From the NCBI GenBank assembly GCA_021784615.1, contig JAJYHU010000368.1, positions 1 to 6,400 on the forward strand: a DNA stretch of 6,400 bases. The letters are read 5' to 3'. The DNA is from Acidobacteriota bacterium (GTDB taxonomy: Bacteria > Acidobacteriota > Terriglobia > UBA7540). The position numbers were made by a program, and so were the translations under genes. How positions within the stretch are numbered: position 1 is the stretch's first letter; each line of letters starts with the position of its first letter. This document shows positions 1-5,406 of the stretch, one piece after another. The notes beneath the pieces are model-generated. The model did not search any database. It saw only the letters and a list, made by a program, of their open reading frames with translations, and was not told the origin of the DNA.

Positions 1-362
1 ACAAGGTTGAATCGTTCATGCATTTTCACCCGAGGGTTATGCTCGAGCCTTGCGGGTCAGGAGCTTCTTGCCGCCAACCGGAATCCTGCCGATGGACCAT
101 AAGGTTTGGCGCCCATATCTACAAACTATTCCTGATGGGAGATTTCGAAGCGAAGCTGGTGAATACCTGGTATGCGCCTGAATTCGGTCTTCGACAATCG
201 CGTTTGACGCTCTGGCAGATACGTGAAAGCCAACTGCCGGTGTCTTCTGTCATCGTGATTCTGCCGGCAAAAAAGTTGTTGCCGGAGATTCACCTGACCT
301 CGAACTCTCGAGCAATAGAGATAGATCACATTTCAGTTCCACTCGTCAAAGCTGGGCATTGA
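1..362 (+). CDS. Heparinase II/III family protein, C-terminal end (5' truncated)
   Basis: The frame is open from the first complete codon at 3 to a TGA at 360-362, giving 119 visible residues; the true start lies upstream of the window. The pattern fits the C-terminal beta-sandwich of heparinase II/III (PL12/PL15/PL21-like) proteins: an opening VESFMHFHP stretch, a central WTIRFG beta strand, a NTWYAPEFGLRQ segment resembling the family's 'gWyS..yG....s' strand, and an ending QLPVSSVIVILP that resembles the usual 'LP....TlilP' close. Full family members run to roughly 550-700 residues, and the catalytic alpha/alpha-toroid is not in view, so lyase activity cannot be judged. Such genes are common beside glycosyltransferase, bi-domain oxidoreductase and wecB genes in exopolysaccharide loci, which supports the call. 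If active, it would cleave a uronate-containing polysaccharide, probably in the periplasm or outside the cell. The assignment rests on recalled family patterns over a short, weakly conserved region. Its last four bases are shared with the next gene. Confidence 0.62.
   Translation, partial: KVESFMHFHPRVMLEPCGSGASCRQPESCRWTIRFGAHIYKLFLMGDFEAKLVNTWYAPEFGLRQSRLTLWQIRESQLPVSSVIVILPAKKLLPEIHLTSNSRAIEIDHISVPLVKAGH
359..362 (+). other. TTGA start-stop overlap between heparinase-like gene and glycosyltransferase
   Basis: The TTG that can start the glycosyltransferase overlaps the TGA stop of the upstream gene in the usual four-base arrangement, with TTG in place of ATG. The upstream bases hold only a weak purine stretch. 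This supports co-translation and is the main argument for the start at 359 over the TTG at 374. Confidence 0.55.
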
Positions 363-1717
363 ACAGAGATCCGTTGAAAATCCTCTACGTTTCCCAATAC
401 TTCCCGCCTGAAGTTTGTGCGCCGGCCGTGCGCGTCCATGGGTTTGCGCGTGAATGGGCGAGCCGCGGACATCAGGTAAAAGTTCTGACGGGATTTCCAA
501 ATCATCCGGAAGGAATTCTGTACCCGGAGTTTCGATCACAGTGGCGGCGAGGATTCGTTTGTGAAAAGGGCCAAGGCTTCAATGTCTATAGAACGTGGTT
601 ATATCCGGCGGCCAACCGGGGGCGATGGAAGCGCTGTGCCAACTATGCGTCATTTACTGTCTCGGCCGCCCTTACAGGTCCGTGGATAGCGCCTCGTCAT
701 GGAGTGGTGATTGGAAGTTCACCTCAACTTCTAGTGGCCGCTGCAGCCTATGCGATCGCGCGCTTTCGGCGTGTGCCGTTTGTCTTTGAAGTTCGAGATT
801 TATGGCCACAGTCACTTATCGGGGTGGGAGCAACTCCAGAAGGTTCAACTCTCTACCGGGGACTCAACCTGATTGCGAACTACCTCTACAGCCGCGCTGA
901 TGCAGTTGTTGTTGACGGAGAATGGAAGCGGGGGCAACTCGTCGCGGCAGGGGTGTCAGAAGACAATCTGAAGATTGTGCGCAATGGCGTCGACGGGGAT
1001 TTTATTGCGAGGCTCAAAATTCATACTGCTCGGGGCGCGCGCGATCGCGTCCGGCGGGAATATGGCTGGAGTGATCGTTTCATAGCCATGTACGTTGGAA
1101 CACTAGGCATGGCGCACGGACTCGAAACAATACTGCAGGCGGCTGAGGAATGCAAAACAACCCCCCAGGTGCTTTTTGTCGTGATTGGCGAGGGGGCAGA
1201 GCGTGAGCGCCTGATGGCCAGGGCGCGTGACCTGCGTCTCAATAATGTCCGGTTTCTGCCGCGGCAGCCTCATATGTCCATTCCAGCTCTCCTGCTGGCC
1301 GCAGACGCCTGCCTGGTATTGCTGCGCCGGGCGGAAATCTTTAAGACGGCGATTCCCTCAAAGATGTTCGAAGCGATGGCGGCGGCAAAACCACTCGTGT
1401 TGGGGGTCGAAGGGGAAGCGAAGGAAATCCTCCTGAAGGCTGATGCCGGACTAGCAGTTCCACCCCAGGATGCCGGCGCTTTGGCAGGAGCAATTAACCG
1501 GCTCTGGAAAGAAAGACAACTGCGGCAAAGATTTGGAGAAAACGGAAAACGTTCGGTTGAGGCGATCTACTCCCACCAACAGCAATCCACGACCTATCTG
1601 AAAATATTGCGGGAAACGCTCGCCAGAAGACGAGTGCTCCAAGCCCAAAACGTTCTACCCGTATTCCCGCCAGCCGTTCCTGCGAAGACTTCAAAATGTT
1701 CTATTACGAAACCTTGA
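359..1717 (+). CDS. GT4 family glycosyltransferase, WbuB-like
   Basis: A 452-residue GT-B fold glycosyltransferase that would transfer a sugar from a nucleotide-sugar donor to a lipid-linked acceptor at the cytoplasmic face of the membrane. The N-terminal acceptor domain (about 7-215) opens with KILYVSQYFPPE and TGFPNHPEG (44-52), hallmarks of the WbuB-like GT4 subfamily, followed by FEVRDLWPQSL (143-153). The C-terminal donor domain (about 240-420) has YVGTLGMAHG (245-254), VIGEGAER (275-282) and IPSKMFEAMAAAKP (332-345). The second Glu of the GT4 EX7E motif is E338; the first position is T330, and I recall the first Glu not being strictly kept in this subfamily. The start is TTG at 359, overlapping the upstream stop as TTGA and suggesting translational coupling. 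A second TTG at 374 would give MKILYVSQYF, which matches relatives better; neither has a strong Shine-Dalgarno. Residues after about 425 look like a non-conserved tail and partly overlap the next gene. Donor and acceptor sugars cannot be read from the sequence; WbuB itself is linked to L-FucNAc transfer. Confidence 0.9.
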   Translation: MNRDPLKILYVSQYFPPEVCAPAVRVHGFAREWASRGHQVKVLTGFPNHPEGILYPEFRSQWRRGFVCEKGQGFNVYRTWLYPAANRGRWKRCANYASFTVSAALTGPWIAPRHGVVIGSSPQLLVAAAAYAIARFRRVPFVFEVRDLWPQSLIGVGATPEGSTLYRGLNLIANYLYSRADAVVVDGEWKRGQLVAAGVSEDNLKIVRNGVDGDFIARLKIHTARGARDRVRREYGWSDRFIAMYVGTLGMAHGLETILQAAEECKTTPQVLFVVIGEGAERERLMARARDLRLNNVRFLPRQPHMSIPALLLAADACLVLLRRAEIFKTAIPSKMFEAMAAAKPLVLGVEGEAKEILLKADAGLAVPPQDAGALAGAINRLWKERQLRQRFGENGKRSVEAIYSHQQQSTTYLKILRETLARRRVLQAQNVLPVFPPAVPAKTSKCSITKP

Positions 1718-3285
1718 GAATCTATTCCGAGATTTTCTTTATCTCGGCGCTTTTCGCGCTGCTGGTCACGCCTTTCGTTCAGTCGCTGAGCCGTCGCATG
1801 GGAGCATACGGTGTGCCGGAAGAAAACAGAACAAGGTCTGGCACTCCTTGTCTCGGCGGGCTCGCGATCTATTTTTCGGTGCTTGCGGCTTGGGGCACGC
1901 TGTTGCTAATTCCAACCGCCGTCCGGGAAAGTGTCTTTGCCCATATCCCCACATTCCTCAGTCTGATTATTCCTGCCACGTTGGTTCTTTTCCTGGGTGT
2001 TTACGACGATCTGGTTGGGGCGAGTCCGCGGCAAAAGCTTGTTGGCCAGATGCTGGCGGCCGCCATGGTCTGGTGGGCGGGTGCGCGGATCACTCAATTT
2101 CCGTTCCTTGGGCACGAAATTCACAGCCGTGGAATCAGTTTTCTTTTAACCGTTCTCTGGATTGTAGTGGTTACCAACTCCTTTAACCTGATTGACGGCA
2201 TGGACGGTCTGGCAGCGGGAGTCGGTTTGTTTGTGGTCCTGACGATTTTCGTTATATCCCTCATCCAAGGAAACCGATTCGCAGCCATCATCGCCGCTGG
2301 CTTGGCGGGCGGACTGGCTGGATTCCTACCATTCAATTTTGATCCCGCAAAAATCTACCTGGGGGATACGGGGAGCTTATTCCTGGGTTTTACCTTCGCG
2401 GTCCTGGCGGTTGATACCTCACAGAAGAGTGCCACGATGCTTGCGATTGTGGTCCCGTACATGGCGTTTGGACTTCCTTTGCTTGATACACTGCTGACCG
2501 TCGTTCGAAGGTTCTTGAGCGGAAAACCTCTTTTCGCTGCTGATACCGACCATATTCATCACCGCATTTTTCAGAAGTATAAAGGAACGCGGCCGGCTAT
2601 CTACGCGCTCTATTCGATGGCCGCCCTGTTTTCTTTCGGCTCGCTTTTGATGGCCCGGTCGGTCGGCAGCGTGGCTGCGCTGATTGCTGTCTTGGGCGGA
2701 ATCTGCGCATGGTTTGTGGTGAGCCAACTTCAGTATGTGGAACTGACCGAATTGAACTGCTACGTGTCGCGAGCCTTCCGCTCCCAGCGCCGGGTTCTTG
2801 CCAATCAAGTTCGGCTCCGGAAGATCTCGACGAGATTAGAACAGATGGAGGAAATTGATGCAATTTGGCATGTTCTTGCTCAGACTCTTGAGGAGTTGGA
2901 TTTCGACGGACTAGAATTTTGCTTACTGACCCCCAACCCCGCGGCTTTGCGGCTGCCATCGTGGCAGCGTCCGCCGGACAGGAAAACAACACCCTGCTGG
3001 ACCGTGATTATTCCGCTTCACAATAACGGAACGCCGTTTGCGGAATTGCGTCTCAGGCGGGCGCGCGCCAAAGGAAGATTGCTCTTCCAATTCTCCTCGC
3101 TTCTTGACACTTTGATTCCTTCCTTTGAACAAAAGCTGGCGTTTTGGTACTCCTCAAAGGCGCTGAGTCCACTCGACGCCTTCTGGAACGAATCCCCCGC
3201 TGTGGGTGAAGTTGATCTAGTTGCTAAAAGGAAACAGCATGAAGCAGCTCTTGCAGGATTTGAAAACGCACAAAGTACGCATTGA
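1696..3285 (+). CDS. wecA: WecA/TagO-type polyprenyl-phosphate HexNAc-1-phosphate transferase with soluble C-terminal extension
   Basis: A 529-residue integral membrane enzyme of the MraY/WecA family. It would transfer a sugar-1-phosphate (GlcNAc-1-P in the namesake) from the UDP-sugar to undecaprenyl phosphate, starting assembly of a lipid-linked glycan. Visible motifs: the Mg-binding Asp pair in GVYDDLVGASPRQKL (D104, D105), NSFNLIDGMDGLAAG (161-175, with D167 and D170), KIYLGDTGSLFLGF (219-232), and DHIHHRI (285-291), the WecA-type His cluster that recognises the donor. I count eleven hydrophobic segments between residues 12 and 343, as in WecA, which puts the C-terminus in the cytoplasm. 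Residues about 350-529 form an extra soluble region, whereas plain WecA ends near 360-370: a basic, helical stretch (360-385), then alternating helix and strand that looks GAF-like (about 385-485), then a variable tail. The ATG overlaps the end of the glycosyltransferase gene by 22 bp, with only a weak GAAG eight bases upstream. The exact sugar substrate is not determinable; WbpL-like specificity is the main alternative. Confidence 0.93.
   Translation: MFYYETLRIYSEIFFISALFALLVTPFVQSLSRRMGAYGVPEENRTRSGTPCLGGLAIYFSVLAAWGTLLLIPTAVRESVFAHIPTFLSLIIPATLVLFLGVYDDLVGASPRQKLVGQMLAAAMVWWAGARITQFPFLGHEIHSRGISFLLTVLWIVVVTNSFNLIDGMDGLAAGVGLFVVLTIFVISLIQGNRFAAIIAAGLAGGLAGFLPFNFDPAKIYLGDTGSLFLGFTFAVLAVDTSQKSATMLAIVVPYMAFGLPLLDTLLTVVRRFLSGKPLFAADTDHIHHRIFQKYKGTRPAIYALYSMAALFSFGSLLMARSVGSVAALIAVLGGICAWFVVSQLQYVELTELNCYVSRAFRSQRRVLANQVRLRKISTRLEQMEEIDAIWHVLAQTLEELDFDGLEFCLLTPNPAALRLPSWQRPPDRKTTPCWTVIIPLHNNGTPFAELRLRRARAKGRLLFQFSSLLDTLIPSFEQKLAFWYSSKALSPLDAFWNESPAVGEVDLVAKRKQHEAALAGFENAQSTH
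3228..3232 (+). promoter_or_regulatory. Ribosome binding site that fixes the oxidoreductase start
   Basis: AAGGA lies six bases before the ATG at 3239 and is the clearest Shine-Dalgarno in the window. It favours that ATG over the in-frame TTG at 3221, which would add six residues ahead of the family-typical MKQLLQDLKT start. The site sits inside the 3' end of the wecA-like gene, so ribosomes can enter here independently although the genes overlap. Confidence 0.75.
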
Positions 3286-5404
3286 AGACGTGCCGGCTCC
3301 TGGCTGCCTCCCGCGGGGCGTCCTCGTCCGCACACGCGCCTCAATGATAAGTAGCGGTACGGAGCGTGCGTCGGTTTCGCTCACGCAGAAGTCGCTGCTT
3401 GGGAAAGCGATGGAACGGCCGGACTTGTTTCGACAGGTGGTTAGGAAAGCACAGACGTCCGGCATCAGGGAGACTTTATCCGCTGTTAAGGCCCGACTGG
3501 ACGGCCTCATCGCGCCGGGTTACAGTTCCGCCGGAATCGTTGCGGAAGTGGGAGCAAAAGTAGACGGGTTCTCCCCAGGAGACCGGGTGGCCTGCGCGGG
3601 ATCGGGATATGCAAGCCATGCCGAAGTGAACTGGGTACCCACGAATCTCTGCGTCAAGATTCCCAACGGAGTCGAATTCGACGCGGCCTCATCGGTGGCC
3701 GTCGGTTCGATTGCCCTTCAAGGAGTGAGAATTGCCAACGCGCGAATTGGAGACCGGGTTGTGGTTCTCGGTCTCGGCCTCGTCGGCTTGATTGCGGCCC
3801 AGATTCTGAAGTCTGCGGGATGCGTCGTGACGGGTATTGATCCAGACCCTGGGCGGGTACGGTTGGCAGAAACCGTAGGCCTGGACTTTGCCTATCTCAA
3901 TAGCGACTGGCCCCAGAACGCAGCAGGTGCAGCGGGGCTCGATGGGCCAGGAGCGGATGTCGTCCTGGTTGCCGCTTCGACTCGTTCCGCAGAACCTACC
4001 CGGCTAGCTGGGCAACTCGCGCGAGATCGGGGGATTGTTGTTATTGTGGGTGACGTTCGCGTCGACGTTCCACGAGAGCAGTATTACAGGAAGGAACTCG
4101 AAATTCGCTACTCGCGATCTTATGGCCCGGGCCGTTATGACCCTGCCTACGAAGAAAAGGGCTTCGACTATCCCTATGGTTACGTGCGCTGGACTGAGAA
4201 GCGGAATATGGAAGCCTATCTGGGTTTGATCGCATCAGAAAAGGTTCGCATCGATCCTCTGATTACTCACCATTTCCCGATCGGCCAGGGCCTCAAGGCG
4301 TACCAACTTTTATCGGGACAGCAGCGCGAACCCCATGTGGGAATCGTGTTGACATATCACGAAGAAGCAGATTGTTCACGGCAAGTATTTGTTCGTGCAG
4401 ACCGCGAACCTTCCTCGCGGACCAGGATCGCCAAGGCGGAGATCGGTATCGGTTGGATTGGCGCGGGATCGTTTAGTTGCACCAAGCTCTTGCCAGCCCT
4501 CGAAAAGGCGCCGGGCATTGATCTCTGTTGTGTTGCGAACGCGACAGGCCCCTCGGCAAGAAAGGTTGCGGCCCGCTTTGGTTTTTGTTCCTGCGCCTCG
4601 GACCCACGGGTGGTCTTCGATGATGACGAGATCGACGCGGTTTTCATAACCACCCCTCACCATCTCCATGCTTCTCTGATTACAGCAGCGCTCAAAAAAC
4701 ACAAGCATGTTTTTGCCGAAAAGCCCTTATGTGTGAAGCGGGACGAGTTGCGAGATATCGAAGCCGCCTATGTGCAATCCCACGGCTCCCTTTTTGTGGG
4801 TTTCAACCGGCGCTATTCTCCTTTCGCAGAGCAGTGTGCCCGGTTCTTTCCATCGGGGCGAGGCCCACTGACGATCCTTTACCGGATCAATGCCGGCAAC
4901 GCACCTGGGAACCACTGGATTCGCGACCCCGACGGGACTCATGGCCGCGTCGTCGGGGAGGTTTGTCACTTTATCGATTTCGCCCAGGCTGTGACATCCG
5001 CCCGGCCGCTTCAGGTTCAGGCATGGACGATCGGTTTTCAAACCACTGGCGAAAATCTGCAAATCCAAGCGCGGTTTTCGGACGGCTCAGTAGCTGAAAT
5101 TTCTTACCTTTCACATGGAGATCGCAGTCTGCCCAAGGAACACATTGAAATTTTTGGGGCATCCCGAGTCGCCATCTGTGAAGACTTCCGTACGATGCGC
5201 TTCTATTCTGATGGTTCCCGGCGCACTCGAAGGCTCTGGCGTCAGGATAAAGGACATGGAGCTGAAATTCGCGCTTTCTTGAGGTCCATCCGAAATGGTG
5301 GCCCGCCTTCAATCGAGTTTGACAGCCTGAGAGCCACAACTCTTGCGACCTTTGCAATTGAGGAATCTCTCCGTAAAGGCGAGCCTGTTTCCATCCCTGC
5401 GTGA
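3239..5404 (+). CDS. Bi-domain oxidoreductase: MDR (alcohol dehydrogenase-like) half fused to Gfo/Idh/MocA half
   Basis: A 721-residue cytoplasmic protein with two dehydrogenase modules. Residues 1 to about 375 are MDR-like: a GroES-type N-terminal part with SSGTER (38-43), GYSSAGIVAEVG (94-105) and GDRVACAGSGYASHAE (114-129), then a Rossmann fold with VVVLGLGLVG (174-183) and an acidic D201 at the end of the second strand, hinting at NAD preference. The classical GHE zinc motif and the structural four-cysteine cluster are absent, so zinc catalysis is doubtful. SRSYGPGRYDPAYEEKG (292-308) and YGYVRWTEKRN (313-323) typify this fused family. Residues about 400-721 are Gfo/Idh/MocA: dinucleotide-binding GIGWIGAGSF (403-412), the EKP motif (494-496, likely catalytic K495), GFNRRYSPF (521-529), and GEVCHFID (573-580) with the conserved H577. 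The family is common in polysaccharide loci but its reaction is, to my knowledge, not established; a sugar or nucleotide-sugar redox step is inferred. The gene overlaps the wecA-like gene by 47 bp in another frame and the next gene by one base. Confidence 0.9.
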   Translation: MKQLLQDLKTHKVRIEDVPAPGCLPRGVLVRTRASMISSGTERASVSLTQKSLLGKAMERPDLFRQVVRKAQTSGIRETLSAVKARLDGLIAPGYSSAGIVAEVGAKVDGFSPGDRVACAGSGYASHAEVNWVPTNLCVKIPNGVEFDAASSVAVGSIALQGVRIANARIGDRVVVLGLGLVGLIAAQILKSAGCVVTGIDPDPGRVRLAETVGLDFAYLNSDWPQNAAGAAGLDGPGADVVLVAASTRSAEPTRLAGQLARDRGIVVIVGDVRVDVPREQYYRKELEIRYSRSYGPGRYDPAYEEKGFDYPYGYVRWTEKRNMEAYLGLIASEKVRIDPLITHHFPIGQGLKAYQLLSGQQREPHVGIVLTYHEEADCSRQVFVRADREPSSRTRIAKAEIGIGWIGAGSFSCTKLLPALEKAPGIDLCCVANATGPSARKVAARFGFCSCASDPRVVFDDDEIDAVFITTPHHLHASLITAALKKHKHVFAEKPLCVKRDELRDIEAAYVQSHGSLFVGFNRRYSPFAEQCARFFPSGRGPLTILYRINAGNAPGNHWIRDPDGTHGRVVGEVCHFIDFAQAVTSARPLQVQAWTIGFQTTGENLQIQARFSDGSVAEISYLSHGDRSLPKEHIEIFGASRVAICEDFRTMRFYSDGSRRTRRLWRQDKGHGAEIRAFLRSIRNGGPPSIEFDSLRATTLATFAIEESLRKGEPVSIPA

Positions 5405-5406
5405 TG
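5402..5406 (+). other. TGATG stop-start overlap coupling oxidoreductase to wecB
   Basis: The TGA stop of the bi-domain oxidoreductase shares its final A with the ATG of the epimerase. The preceding bases (cctgtttccatccctgcg) contain no purine-rich Shine-Dalgarno, so reinitiation by the terminating ribosome is the likely way the epimerase is translated. Confidence 0.7.

Noticed and set aside
752..1048. Two GCGATCGC octamers (752-759 and 1041-1048), the cyanobacterial HIP1 sequence
   Set aside because: Two copies in 6.4 kb, both in the same GC-rich gene, are too few to indicate a HIP1-rich cyanobacterial genome, and the gene content does not point there.
2952..2968. Perfect 7-bp hairpin GCTGCCA-TCG-TGGCAGC
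   Set aside because: It is inside the wecA-like coding region and has no following T-run, so it is not a convincing intrinsic terminator; a GC-rich stem this short is expected by chance.
2419..2992. Two overlapping minus-strand open frames of about 130 codons
   Set aside because: Both oppose the wecA-like gene, are rich in Arg, Ser and Pro as antisense shadows of GC-rich genes are, and lack a ribosome binding site or known motif.
3221..3238. In-frame TTG at 3221 as an earlier start for the oxidoreductase
   Set aside because: The ATG at 3239 has AAGGA six bases upstream and gives the family-typical N-terminus, while the TTG has no ribosome binding site.
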